Of a stretch of 35,998 nucleotides of DNA, positions 20,703 through 29,009 are shown one piece after another (position 1 is the stretch's first letter; every line of letters begins with the position of its first letter). The stretch is from a virus. The stretch is taken from positions 1-35,998 of the IMG/VR virus record IMGVR_UViG_3300020436_000034, one strand, 5' to 3'. Under the pieces are notes generated by a model. It was not told where the DNA came from. It worked only from the letters and a program-made list of their open reading frames with translations, and did not search any database. Both the position numbers and the translations under genes were made by a program.

Positions 20703-20889
20703 GTACACGAGGTTTCTTCGCAACCTAGCCAAAGGCGAAGGCGGTAGCGCCCGCTCAAGACGCAGACTAATGGAACGTGAACTACAAAAACTAAGACATC
20801 ATGACGGAACAAGAAGTGATGGACTGGATGGAGAGCTACCTCAACGGGACGAAGGCGGAGACGTCGGCGCTCGGGATGATAAAGGCTGA
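20695..20889 (+). CDS. Possible very small basic protein
   Basis: A 64-residue ORF whose ATG overlaps the preceding stop (ATGGATAA). The first 37 residues (MDKYTRFLRNLAKGEGGSAR onward) are basic and plausible. The remainder lies inside the next gene in another frame and looks random. It accounts for the otherwise unexplained 98-nt gap before 20801, so it is reported with reserve. Confidence 0.4.
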   Translation: MDKYTRFLRNLAKGEGGSARSRRRLMERELQKLRHHDGTRSDGLDGELPQRDEGGDVGARDDKG

Positions 20890-21181
20890 CATCGTCGAGC
20901 ACGGGTTTGACACCTGGCTTGAGATGCCACCCGAAACTATTATCGAATGCTACCTGCAGGTCTCGGAAGAGATTTCTCAGGACCTAATAGACAGCTTTAC
21001 CACCATGTTCTCACAGCAAAAAGACCTAGACGACCTAGGCATTGAACAAACATTTACCCTCGATCCTGCCGAATGTGTAGCCGCTATGCGTAACGGAATG
21101 ACCGACATCATGCGGTCTCTACTACACTACATCGACGTGCAACGCATGGCAAACGGACTAATCAAAGAAGATGAATACTGA
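20801..21181 (+). CDS. Hypothetical acidic protein of the replication block
   Basis: A 126-residue acidic, helical protein beginning MTEQEVMDWMESYLNGTKAE. It overlaps the DnaA-like gene by 11 nt and is the first of the run of replication-type genes, suggesting a role in initiation or loading, but no motif supports this directly. Confidence 0.65.
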   Translation: MTEQEVMDWMESYLNGTKAETSALGMIKADIVEHGFDTWLEMPPETIIECYLQVSEEISQDLIDSFTTMFSQQKDLDDLGIEQTFTLDPAECVAAMRNGMTDIMRSLLHYIDVQRMANGLIKEDEY

Positions 21182-21641
21182 CATACCAAGAATCCTAGAA
21201 AACATACGCATCTCCTACGAGTACGAGATGGGTGAATATCTTGAGCCAGACAGCAGACGTAGGCACAAGGTTGAGCTCAGGAATGCACTCGTAAACGCCG
21301 CCAAGCCTTACGGAACGTGTGCTCAACTAGCCACGATGGTGGGCAAGGCAAACCACACCACTACGATACACTGCATGAAGGAGCACGAGGTGTACCACAA
21401 CTTCTCTCCACAATACAGGCGAAACTATGCCAAGGCCCTAGAGGTCGTAGAAAAGTTCGCACGAAGGCATCAGCTACTGCCTCGACTAAATGGTCAAAGA
21501 GGCGGTGCCAGTAGCCTTGAGAGCGAAATCAGAACAATCAACATGAGCATAGCTGCGCTTCAATCACGCCGAGATAGGATGATTGAAAGTTTGGAAAGCT
21601 CAAGGCAAATTGCTAAATTTGACAACTCATCAACAATTTAA
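21171..21641 (+). CDS. DnaA C-terminal-like DNA-binding protein
   Basis: A 156-residue basic protein. Residues 50-75 (CAQLATMVGKANHTTTIHCM) match the signature of DnaA domain IV, in which the loop R/K-x-x-H-T-T-V-x-x-x inserts into DnaA boxes; here it reads KANHTTTIHC. No ATPase domain is present, so it is a stand-alone origin- or promoter-binding protein. The C-terminal part (SLESEIRTINMSIAALQSRR) is a coiled coil. Placed right before the annealing protein. Confidence 0.65.
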   Translation: MNTDIPRILENIRISYEYEMGEYLEPDSRRRHKVELRNALVNAAKPYGTCAQLATMVGKANHTTTIHCMKEHEVYHNFSPQYRRNYAKALEVVEKFARRHQLLPRLNGQRGGASSLESEIRTINMSIAALQSRRDRMIESLESSRQIAKFDNSSTI

Positions 21642-21644
21642 TTT

Positions 21645-22199
21645 ATGGCTAATTACAAATTCAAGACCACGAACATCCGTGGCAAGCAGTACGTTGAAGT
21701 CAACGAACGCATCAAGTTCTTCCGACAAGAAGACAAGTACGACGGGTGGGGTATCCACACTGATATCAACATGCTCGATGGCAGCCAGTGCCTGTGCAAA
21801 TGCACGATTACAAATTGCGGCGGCGAGGTAATCGCTCAGGGCCATGCACACGAGGTGCAAGGATCGTCCAACATCAACAAGACCAGCTACATTGAAAACT
21901 GCGAAACATCAGCGGTCGGACGCGCTCTGGCCATGCTCGGAATCGGAATTGATACCAGTATCGCCTCGGCCAACGAGGTTACCGAAGCCATCGCCAAGCA
22001 ACAAGAGATGGTCGACAATCCTCATGTACAGAAGCTGGCGAAAAAGCTCGACGCCCCCGTTGAAAACATTATGGACAAGGCGGTCGCCTACATCAAAGGT
22101 CAGACAGACAAGCGTAAGGCTTTCGACTCCATCACGAAGAAGTATGGAGGCCAGCTGACTGAGAAGCAAGTAGCAGGGCTACAGAAGTTCGTTCGATGA
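21645..22199 (+). CDS. ERF-like single-strand annealing protein
   Basis: A 184-residue protein. Residues 81-112 contain SYIENCETSAVGRALAMLGI, then GIDTSIASANEV, resembling the central motif of ERF/Rad52-like phage recombinases (hydroxylic residue, aromatic or small, R-A-L, L-G-I-G, D/E). The N-terminal half is a beta sheet (YKFKTTNIRGKQYVEVNERI). It lies directly upstream of a RecB-like nuclease, the usual exonuclease-annealase pair for phage recombination. A different ssDNA-binding family cannot be excluded. Confidence 0.6.
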   Translation: MANYKFKTTNIRGKQYVEVNERIKFFRQEDKYDGWGIHTDINMLDGSQCLCKCTITNCGGEVIAQGHAHEVQGSSNINKTSYIENCETSAVGRALAMLGIGIDTSIASANEVTEAIAKQQEMVDNPHVQKLAKKLDAPVENIMDKAVAYIKGQTDKRKAFDSITKKYGGQLTEKQVAGLQKFVR

Positions 22200-22417
22200 G
22201 AGGGAAGACTATCCCAGACACCATCAACGACCTTATTGACGAGCGTATCGAGGCTGAGCGCGAGATCTTGTGGGCATACTACAAGAGAGTCAAGTACATG
22301 TGCAATGAAGACGCACGTGGCGCCGTTAGCAACCACTTTACAGTGTCCCCAAACAAGGCGTATGACGCTATAAAAGAATACACCAAAAACTGGCACAATC
22401 TAAACCATGAGAGATAA
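22196..22417 (+). CDS. Small helical protein
   Basis: A 73-residue helical protein, MRGKTIPDTINDLIDERIEA onward, with aromatic residues clustered in the middle. It overlaps the ERF-like gene by ATGA and the nuclease gene by 11 nt, so it belongs to that operon. Function unknown. Confidence 0.55.
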   Translation: MRGKTIPDTINDLIDERIEAEREILWAYYKRVKYMCNEDARGAVSNHFTVSPNKAYDAIKEYTKNWHNLNHER

Positions 22418-23165
22418 ACTAACAGAAGCAGTAGGTAAACCACACCTGTCATACTCATCACTCAAGTATGCACTCGGAGACATGCGTCTTTGGGAAATGT
22501 ATATGCGAGGTCAGTTGAAAAAAGAGTCAGAAGCCCTTACCTTTGGCACCCTTTACGACATGTTGTTGTTTGAACCAGAAAAAGCTCATGACAAGTACGT
22601 TGTTTTGGACGATTTGGATATCGTCGATACTATTGGTGGTAAGTTCCCACGCAATACTAAACGCTATCGAGAATGGAAAGCGGAGTTTGCGGAGGCGAAC
22701 AAGGGCAAGGAGGTAGTAGGCCAGGTAGACTGGAAGAAAGCTCACGACATGATTCAACGCCTCAGAGACTGCGGCCTCTACGACAAGAGGTTTGCAGGAG
22801 GTAAGTATCAAGTAGAGTTCAACGTGGACATCGACGGCATACCACTCAAGGGGTTCCTTGACTGCCTACAAGACGACTCTATCATTGACTCGAAGTCTGC
22901 CCGATCCATACCCAAGTTCAGGTATGACGTAAACAGCTGGAGCTACGACATCCAAGCGTATGTCTACACCAAGGTATTTGACATCAAGGATTTTTATTGG
23001 GTTGTTCAAGAGAAAGCATACCCGTACTATCCAGCCGATGTCAAGTGCTCAGAAGAGACACTATTCAAGGGTGAGATGAAGTTTCATGAGGCGCTAGAGA
23101 ACATCAAGACATGGCTCGACGGCGACAAGAAAACAGAAGAACACTATGCTGAATTTATTGTATAA
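22407..23165 (+). CDS. PD-(D/E)XK exonuclease (RecB/Cas4-like)
   Basis: A 252-residue protein with the PD-(D/E)XK core: D152 in LKGFLDCL, D161-x-K163 in IIDSKSARS, and a Q-x-x-x-Y motif at 183-187 (DIQAYVY). This order is typical of lambda-exonuclease-like, RecB and Cas4 nucleases used by phages to make ssDNA for annealing. It starts with a helical region (AVGKPHLSYSSLKYALGDMR) seen in such phage exonucleases. Genomic pairing with the ERF-like gene supports a recombination role. Confidence 0.75.
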   Translation: MRDKLTEAVGKPHLSYSSLKYALGDMRLWEMYMRGQLKKESEALTFGTLYDMLLFEPEKAHDKYVVLDDLDIVDTIGGKFPRNTKRYREWKAEFAEANKGKEVVGQVDWKKAHDMIQRLRDCGLYDKRFAGGKYQVEFNVDIDGIPLKGFLDCLQDDSIIDSKSARSIPKFRYDVNSWSYDIQAYVYTKVFDIKDFYWVVQEKAYPYYPADVKCSEETLFKGEMKFHEALENIKTWLDGDKKTEEHYAEFIV

Positions 23166-23241
23166 ATCACTCAAAGTCGTATGGTACCTAACGCTTGCGT
23201 TCTGCGTACACTACACAATCGTAAACCTTTTTCCTAATTAA
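23146..23241 (+). CDS. 31-residue membrane protein
   Basis: An ORF of 31 residues, MLNLLYKSLKVVWYLTLAFC onward, is almost entirely one hydrophobic transmembrane helix. It overlaps the nuclease gene end by 20 nt and fills the gap before 23254. Too short for family recognition. Confidence 0.45.
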   Translation: MLNLLYKSLKVVWYLTLAFCVHYTIVNLFPN

Positions 23242-23253
23242 ATAATTTAAATC

Positions 23254-23556
23254 ATGAGCGATCAAAGCTATGACTCCGTACTCGTAGGGTACACCGAAGA
23301 ACCTCGTTACTACGAGGAAAACCTCTCATCTTGGTCTGTCAAACTCAAAGACAGCGAGCTGAAAGAGATGCTTGAGAAGTACACCACCACAAAGAATGCC
23401 GAAGGGCAGGGTGGCAACGTGTACCTGAAGCTGTTCATGTCTAAGAACGGCAAGCCATGTTGCAGCGTGTTCGACCCGAACAGTGAAGCAGCCAAGGCTA
23501 AGCGTGCCGAAAAGAAGGCAAAAGCAGAAGCCGAATCAAGTGACCTCCCGTTCTAA
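23254..23556 (+). CDS. Small protein with an SSB-like C-terminal tip
   Basis: A 100-residue protein. The middle (GGNVYLKLFMSKNGKPCCSV) looks like a beta barrel-type segment; the end is a charged linker (KRAEKKAKAEAES) followed by SSDLPF, matching the acidic-hydrophobic tip (D-D-I/L-P-F) of SSB proteins that recruits replication enzymes. It may be the phage ssDNA-binding protein, although the OB-fold is not obvious. Position among recombination genes fits. Confidence 0.55.
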   Translation: MSDQSYDSVLVGYTEEPRYYEENLSSWSVKLKDSELKEMLEKYTTTKNAEGQGGNVYLKLFMSKNGKPCCSVFDPNSEAAKAKRAEKKAKAEAESSDLPF

Positions 23557-23575
23557 GGGAGCACCGATATACTAC

Positions 23576-23824
23576 ATGAGCGCTCGTGTCGCCTTCAAAA
23601 AAAAGAAGGTTGTACACGAGCGTCTTATGTGGATAGTATCCGTTTACGACAATCCGAATGACATACGTAACTACGACTCAAAGACAATGAGCCGACTTGA
23701 ATCAGAGTTATACGGCAACACAAAGGCGGCAAGACACGTAATGATTCGGGAAATCGTAGACAAGAAGCTTATATCTCATTCAAATCTCACGTTAGATGAC
23801 CACAGAAAGCAAAATAAAAAGTAA
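23576..23824 (+). CDS. Small basic protein
   Basis: An 82-residue basic protein, MSARVAFKKKKVVHERLMWI to HRKQNKK, with a beta-alpha pattern. The ATG at 23576 is used because the in-frame ATG at 23483 lies inside the preceding gene. Overlaps the DUF1599 gene by 29 nt. No family recognised. Confidence 0.55.
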   Translation: MSARVAFKKKKVVHERLMWIVSVYDNPNDIRNYDSKTMSRLESELYGNTKAARHVMIREIVDKKLISHSNLTLDDHRKQNKK

Positions 23825-24158
23825 GTGCAAGGCGCTGGAGAAACTATTGGTCTCAAAGAACGAGGCGTATGGAGACTCAGCTCTCGAACCGCTAAACGTT
23901 TTCTCTGCAGCTAATGCCATATCAGCTATTAAGATTCGCATTGATGACAAGTTGAAGCGCATCAAAAACTCAGGTCTAGTCGACGCAACGGAGGATACGT
24001 TGCAGGATCTGGCAGGTTACCTTATCCTCCTCATGATTGCGAAAGACAATGAACGTAACGATATTCAAGAGCGTATTCGACAAGGAGAGCCCTCACGTCA
24101 TAACCCTACAGACAGCACTATCGAGGATTCAGGATGGGAAGTCGTCTACCACGATTGA
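23796..24158 (+). CDS. DUF1599-like protein (nucleotide modification-associated)
   Basis: A 120-residue helical protein matching the DUF1599 pattern: KNEAYGDSALEPLNVFSA (nYGdS), then KIRIDDKLKRIKNSGLVDAT and EDTLQDLAGYLILLM (DtL-x-DLAgYaiL). Members of this family are associated with phage nucleotide metabolism or modification and have an all-alpha NTP-pyrophosphatase-like look. Its last 37 residues are encoded in the overlap with the primase-helicase gene and are probably a flexible tail. Confidence 0.6.
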   Translation: MTTESKIKSKCKALEKLLVSKNEAYGDSALEPLNVFSAANAISAIKIRIDDKLKRIKNSGLVDATEDTLQDLAGYLILLMIAKDNERNDIQERIRQGEPSRHNPTDSTIEDSGWEVVYHD

Positions 24159-25854
24159 TGAAGTACGTAGTGGTAAAAAGGATAAGAAGAAGAGCCTACC
24201 CGTGGTCTGCTTCAGCGGTGAGTTTTCATCGCGTTCCGATGACGCGCTCTTCGAGCATTCGGGATTTATTGTTTTGGACTTTGACCACGTTGACGTTGAC
24301 CAGACCAAGCGCTCCCTTGCCACGGACGATTTCATTCATTCATGCTGGACTTCGCCTAGTGGAAACGGAGTCAAGGCTTTGGTCAAGATTACGAACCCTG
24401 AGAGACACAGGGACCACTTTAGAGCGCTTGTCAAGTACTTTGAAAAGCAACACGGCCTCGAAGTAGACGAGTCGGGTGTAAACGAATCTCGTGCATGCTA
24501 CGAGTCTTATGACCCAGACATCATCATCAAAGATGATTTCAAAAAGTTTGGTGCGTTTACATCGGAGCATGCAGAGGCACAGACACCAACGAATGATGCT
24601 TACGATCACACGGACTACCAACGACTGAATCTTGCAGCACGCATGATCCGTCAGGCAGAGGACGGCTCAAAGCACCAAGCGCTTCTGCAAGCTGCCAGAT
24701 TGTGTGGAGGGTACATCTCTGCGGGTCGCATCGAGGAGGATGAGGCAGTACGGGTGCTGCTTCGTGAGATATGCAAGCGCGACATCGACTCTGAGTCGCA
24801 CGCCAAGCTCACCATCAGAGACGGAATCGAGTATGGTAAGGCACTGCCTATCAAGCAGTTGATTGATGACGAGAAGGCGGCCAAGCGTGAGATGCTCATC
24901 AATGACGGCGACATGTCCTTCATCTCTTCGGATGACGAAGACTTCAGGTGGATTGACGATTACTCACAGGGCAAGATCGAGCTAGGGCTGGACACGGGCG
25001 ACCGAGAGCTTGACGAATACTTCAGGTACAAGCGCGAGTTCGTCATCATCAACGGCCACAGCAATGTCGGAAAGACAACCACAGCCCTGTACTTGATTGC
25101 CAACTCTGCAATCAGGCACAACTGGAAGTGGATCATTTACTCCAGTGAGAACCGCACAGCCTCTGTCAAGATGCAACTGATGCAGTTTGCCATGGACAAG
25201 AAGGTAGCCGACATGAACTTTCACCAGCGCAAGCAGGCGTACAAGTGGGTGCAAGACCACTTCACTATCATCAACAACAATGCGGTGTACAGCTACAGCG
25301 ACATCATCGTGTTTATGGAGAAGGTAATGAAGCAACAGCCAGTAGACGCAATCTTTGTTGACCCGTACAACAGTCTCAAGCTAGACATGAACGGCAGTCG
25401 CATCGGTGTGCATGACTACCACTACGAGGCAGCGTCAGAGTTCTTGACCTTCAGCAAGAGCAACAACGTGGCTGTGTGGCTTAACATGCACGCGGTGACA
25501 GAGGCTCAGCGCCGCAAGGGTGAGGATGGACTGCCCGTCGCCCCTTACGCAGAAGACACGGAAGGTGGTGGAAAGTTTGTCAACAGAGCGGACTGCTTTG
25601 TAACGATTCACCGAAAGGTTCAATCGGCTGACCACAACATACGTAAGATGAGTGAGATACATGTACGAAAGGTGCGTGAGGTAGAGACGGGCGGTAGGCC
25701 CACTCCGCTAGACGAACCACACCGTATCATCATGAATTTGTCACACACAGGCTTTCACTCATGGATCGGTCAACGGTCTATGTTTCAGCCAATTACATTC
25801 GAAGAGCCCAAGACGATGCCGCTAAATCTTAGCTTCTTATCCACAGGCAGTTGA
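24049..25854 (+). CDS. Primase-helicase (BT4734-like primase plus DnaB-type helicase)
   Basis: A 601-residue fusion. Residues about 40-170 match the BT4734-like (VirE_N) domain: LPVVCFSGEFSSRSDDALFE, then HSGFIVLDFDHVD, SPSGNGVKALVKI and the ending ESRACYESYDPDI. Residues about 325-560 are a RecA/DnaB core with Walker A GHSNVGKTT near 335-343, IIYSSENR (DnaB motif 1a), Walker B VDAIFVDPYNSL near 430, and a late VWLNMH. It would prime and unwind phage DNA. The ATG at 24049 is preferred over the one at 24037 because MNVTIFKSVFDK fits the family start. It overlaps the previous gene by 110 nt. Confidence 0.8.
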   Translation: MNVTIFKSVFDKESPHVITLQTALSRIQDGKSSTTIDEVRSGKKDKKKSLPVVCFSGEFSSRSDDALFEHSGFIVLDFDHVDVDQTKRSLATDDFIHSCWTSPSGNGVKALVKITNPERHRDHFRALVKYFEKQHGLEVDESGVNESRACYESYDPDIIIKDDFKKFGAFTSEHAEAQTPTNDAYDHTDYQRLNLAARMIRQAEDGSKHQALLQAARLCGGYISAGRIEEDEAVRVLLREICKRDIDSESHAKLTIRDGIEYGKALPIKQLIDDEKAAKREMLINDGDMSFISSDDEDFRWIDDYSQGKIELGLDTGDRELDEYFRYKREFVIINGHSNVGKTTTALYLIANSAIRHNWKWIIYSSENRTASVKMQLMQFAMDKKVADMNFHQRKQAYKWVQDHFTIINNNAVYSYSDIIVFMEKVMKQQPVDAIFVDPYNSLKLDMNGSRIGVHDYHYEAASEFLTFSKSNNVAVWLNMHAVTEAQRRKGEDGLPVAPYAEDTEGGGKFVNRADCFVTIHRKVQSADHNIRKMSEIHVRKVREVETGGRPTPLDEPHRIIMNLSHTGFHSWIGQRSMFQPITFEEPKTMPLNLSFLSTGS

Positions 25855-25885
25855 TTTTCAAAAATAGCGTTGGTAACTTCGCTTC

Positions 25886-26344
25886 GTGAAAAGAAAGACA
25901 CGTACTCCGAAACGGCGTTCAGCCCGAAAAAAACATTTGGGTCGTTACGCAAGTTCGATAGAGAAGTACTGTGCTGATCAGTTGAAAGAATACGGGATAG
26001 CTTTTGACTATGAGGAACACACCTATGAACTGCTTGAAAAGTTCAGGTTTCCTAACAAGTACTTCAAGATGACATCCAAGAGGAAGGATATGACAGACCG
26101 ATCTGGGTCTGTCGTTCTTCCCATTACATACACTCCTGATTTTGTGGGGAAGGATCACAGTTGGATCATAGAGACCAAGGGATATCTACCGTCTCATCAT
26201 GACTTTCCAATGAGGTGGAAGCTTTTTCTTCGGCATTTGGTTGGAATAGACTCCAAGTGCATTGTATTTTTAGCGAAGAACAGCGGTCAGGTAGACCAAG
26301 CCATTCAAGAAATCCTAAAATCAATCAAAGATGGAGATATTTGA
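25886..26344 (+). CDS. PD-(D/E)XK nuclease, DUF1064 / T7 endonuclease I-like
   Basis: A 152-residue basic protein, GTG start. The core reads YTPDFVGKDHSWIIETKGYL: D85 and E96-x-K98 are the PD-(D/E)XK residues, and an earlier SSIEKYCADQL provides the conserved Glu (E26). This matches DUF1064 and T7 endonuclease I-like enzymes, which resolve branched DNA such as Holliday junctions before packaging. The basic N-terminal tail (KRKTRTPKRRSARKK) may bind DNA. It stands 31 bp after the primase-helicase gene. Confidence 0.7.
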   Translation: MKRKTRTPKRRSARKKHLGRYASSIEKYCADQLKEYGIAFDYEEHTYELLEKFRFPNKYFKMTSKRKDMTDRSGSVVLPITYTPDFVGKDHSWIIETKGYLPSHHDFPMRWKLFLRHLVGIDSKCIVFLAKNSGQVDQAIQEILKSIKDGDI

Positions 26345-26549
26345 GCTTAGTCGGCTTATCTTCGATTCATGTGACCGCATCCACCAAGCGACTACAGATA
26401 TGTACGAGCACGTTCATAGAGACGGAACTCCTCGTTACGAATCCGATGACATAGAGTCTATCATAAAAGACTTCAGGGAGTGGGTGAATCACGAGATAGA
26501 CACGATAAGGAGCGCGACGTCTGAGTACAGGGAAGGCTTCGATGAATAA
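26331..26549 (+). CDS. Small acidic protein
   Basis: A 72-residue helical, acidic protein, MEIFELSRLIFDSCDRIHQA onward. Overlaps the nuclease gene by 14 nt and the next gene by 8 nt. Function unknown; probably a partner of one of the flanking nucleases. Confidence 0.55.
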   Translation: MEIFELSRLIFDSCDRIHQATTDMYEHVHRDGTPRYESDDIESIIKDFREWVNHEIDTIRSATSEYREGFDE

Positions 26550-27039
26550 TTCTAGAAGGCGGTACTCTAACGCCACAGGTAGAGTCGCTGAAGTAAGGTT
26601 TATTCGATCAGCAAGAAAGAAAGGACTGCTTGTAAACAAGTCCAGCCACACAGAAGACATTCACGAGCACATAGATTACTGGCTCGCCATGTCCTCTAAC
26701 GGAAATAGATGGGGTGTTGATGTAAAGGGGAACAACTTACCAGATGAGATCTGGTGTGAGTTTAAGAATGTTCAGGGTAAGCCTGGCTGGATGTATGGAG
26801 GTGCAACAATCATTGCCTTTGATATGCCTGAGGAGGGTGGGTTCGCGATCGTCGATCGAGAGGAACTCGCCTTTTTTTGTGAGAAACATGTAAGCAACGA
26901 AGTGGTGACAGATAAGCGCCAAGCTTACCTAAAAAAGTACACGAGAAAAGACAGGCAGGATGTGATAACAATACTTAAACTACACGACCTCAAGTCGTTA
27001 ATGTCCTATCGAGTGTGGGAATACGATAAAGCATATTGA
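26542..27039 (+). CDS. Nuclease-like (PD-(D/E)XK) protein
   Basis: A 165-residue protein with restriction-endonuclease-like elements: GRVAEVRFIRSARKKGLLVN (conserved Glu helix), HIDYWLAM, D60-x-K62 in WGVDVKGN and a following beta strand IWCEFKNVQGKPGWMYGGAT. This order resembles small phage PD-(D/E)XK enzymes that process phage or host DNA. The C-terminus is basic and helical. It ends the DNA-processing run. Confidence 0.6.
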   Translation: MNNSRRRYSNATGRVAEVRFIRSARKKGLLVNKSSHTEDIHEHIDYWLAMSSNGNRWGVDVKGNNLPDEIWCEFKNVQGKPGWMYGGATIIAFDMPEEGGFAIVDREELAFFCEKHVSNEVVTDKRQAYLKKYTRKDRQDVITILKLHDLKSLMSYRVWEYDKAY

Positions 27040-27055
27040 GTATCTTTATTGGTCC

Positions 27056-27265
27056 ATGAAAACAAATCGCCACAAAAAAATCAAGATGAAAATAGACAAG
27101 CTTCTTGAGCAAAACGCAAAGTATCAGGCCGCCCACGTGTGCGTTACAAACAACGCAGAGCAGCAAAAAAAGATAAACGATTACTGCAATAAGAACTTCA
27201 TCGAACCTATTCGTGATCTTGATTGTAGAACTTACGACCTGATAAAAAAACAGAGTGATGTTTAA
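27056..27265 (+). CDS. Small basic protein
   Basis: A 69-residue basic helical protein, MKTNRHKKIKMKIDKLLEQN onward. Its stop overlaps the start of the secreted protease gene by 8 nt. No function recognised. Confidence 0.5.
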   Translation: MKTNRHKKIKMKIDKLLEQNAKYQAAHVCVTNNAEQQKKINDYCNKNFIEPIRDLDCRTYDLIKKQSDV

Positions 27266-29009
27266 AATCAATGTCGTTTGGTTTGTTATTTTGACCGCTT
27301 GGTTCTTCCAGCTGAATGAGATGTTTGGCCAGGAGTGCACCATCATGCACACCAAGAAGCAGCCATACGTTATGGGACTCAAGAAGATGGTTGATGTGGA
27401 TCTCGATGAAGTCGACACCGTTACACTTCCTGTCGTGTTTCACATTGTACACACTGGGTCTGCACAAGAGAATAACGTATCTGATGAACAAATACTCTCT
27501 CAGATTGATGTGCTGAATGAGGGGTTTGAGGACAGCAAGATTCAGTTTTGTGTGGCCGTGCGTGACCCTGACGGCAATCCGACCAATGGGATTACTCGTT
27601 ACGATGCAAGCTGGAATGAGCAATATGTTTCACAGGGTGTTAGCAATGGCCAAATGGCTGGCGTAGGCTGGGATCAGGAAGCTATGAAGGAGTCTTCTGG
27701 CTGCTGGAATCCTGACGAGTACATCAACTACTACGTTGTGTCCGAGATCAACGACAACGACGGCGAAAATGGCATTCAGGGGTTTGCTTACCTGGGCCCA
27801 ACTGGTGACTGTAGGGACGGAGTTGTGGTGTTGTACAATGCTACGGGCACTGTTGGGGTTCAAAAGCCAGGAAGGACCTTGGGGTTTACAGGCGTCCACG
27901 AGATGGGCCATCACCTGTCTTTGTGGCATACCTTCTCCAACACGTCTTCATGTGGTTCAGAAACTAACTGCGAAACTCAGGGCGATCAGGTGTGCGACAC
28001 TCCATCCACGCTTTCGAATGTCTATAGCTGCGACAATCCCGTATGCCCTGACGCCCTCACAGAGAACTTTATGGACTACAGCCCAGAGACATGTAAAGAC
28101 GCCTTCACTGTCGGTCAGGCTGAGCGCATGCACGAGATGCTACAAGGCAGTCGGCAAGGGCTGGTGGACAACCTTTCCTGCGTTCCCGTAGTAGACTTTG
28201 ATGTAACCGCTGGCTCGGCGTATTACCAGCAAGAGTGGTGCACCCCGTATCAAGATATATGGGTTGACGTGGTAAATCAAGGCACTCAAACTATTCCTCT
28301 TGTGGACGTACAAATTTTTTGCAACGGGCTGCAAGGTACAACCACCTTGTATGACTTGCCGACTGGGTCAACTCAAGTGTTGTTCGAATCAGTATATGTC
28401 GAAGGTGCAGATGAGTTTACAGTCCAAACAACATCTAGTCTTGATCAGTTCTTAGACAACGACGCTTCGTGGTGGCCTATATCTGTTATCGAGGGGGACC
28501 TTTTGGAAATAAAGGTTTCAACAGACACCTGGGCTAATGAAACCAGCTGGTGGCTCTATGACAGCAATGACGAGGTCGTGGTTCAGGATAACGGGTATCC
28601 GTTTGGTATAGCCGACTACCTTTATGAGGCTTGCATCTATGACGAGTGTTACACATTCGTGATTCAAGACACCAACGGTGATGGATTCTGCGCTATTGAT
28701 TTTGATAGCGACGGTAACTGCGACATAGGCGGGGATGGCCTCGTGGCAACAGTAGGCCTTGATACACTCGCAGCTACGGGCTTTGGACTTGAGTTCTCTC
28801 TGTGGGAACAAACGTTCTGTAACTCACTGCCTCAATGCAACATGGACTACGATGGTGACGGATACATTGGTTCTCAAGATGTTCTGGAGCTTCTTGTAGA
28901 CCTTGGGTGCGAAGGCAACTGCTACACAGACCCAAATGCCGACCAAACTGTAAATATCCACGACTTGCTGCTAATGCTTGCAAGTGTTGGACCATGCCCT
29001 GAAGAATGA
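27258..29009 (+). CDS. Secreted M43 (pappalysin-type) zinc metalloprotease with dockerin-like C-terminus
   Basis: A 583-residue exported protein. Signal peptide FKINVVWFVILTAWFFQLNEMFG, cleavage before QE. Residues about 57-285 form the catalytic domain: PVVFHIVHTG at the start, zinc site HEMGHHLSLWH at 215-225 and Met-turn ENFMDY near 270-274, with Cys pairs between. The C-terminal 60 residues have two calcium loops, DYDGDGYIGSQDVLELL and NADQTVNIHDLLLML, the pattern of dockerin or EF-hand repeats. M43 enzymes cut extracellular proteins. GTG at 27255 is in frame, but the ATG at 27258 is chosen. Followed by a T9SS cargo gene in an ATGA overlap. Confidence 0.8.
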   Translation: MFKINVVWFVILTAWFFQLNEMFGQECTIMHTKKQPYVMGLKKMVDVDLDEVDTVTLPVVFHIVHTGSAQENNVSDEQILSQIDVLNEGFEDSKIQFCVAVRDPDGNPTNGITRYDASWNEQYVSQGVSNGQMAGVGWDQEAMKESSGCWNPDEYINYYVVSEINDNDGENGIQGFAYLGPTGDCRDGVVVLYNATGTVGVQKPGRTLGFTGVHEMGHHLSLWHTFSNTSSCGSETNCETQGDQVCDTPSTLSNVYSCDNPVCPDALTENFMDYSPETCKDAFTVGQAERMHEMLQGSRQGLVDNLSCVPVVDFDVTAGSAYYQQEWCTPYQDIWVDVVNQGTQTIPLVDVQIFCNGLQGTTTLYDLPTGSTQVLFESVYVEGADEFTVQTTSSLDQFLDNDASWWPISVIEGDLLEIKVSTDTWANETSWWLYDSNDEVVVQDNGYPFGIADYLYEACIYDECYTFVIQDTNGDGFCAIDFDSDGNCDIGGDGLVATVGLDTLAATGFGLEFSLWEQTFCNSLPQCNMDYDGDGYIGSQDVLELLVDLGCEGNCYTDPNADQTVNIHDLLLMLASVGPCPEE

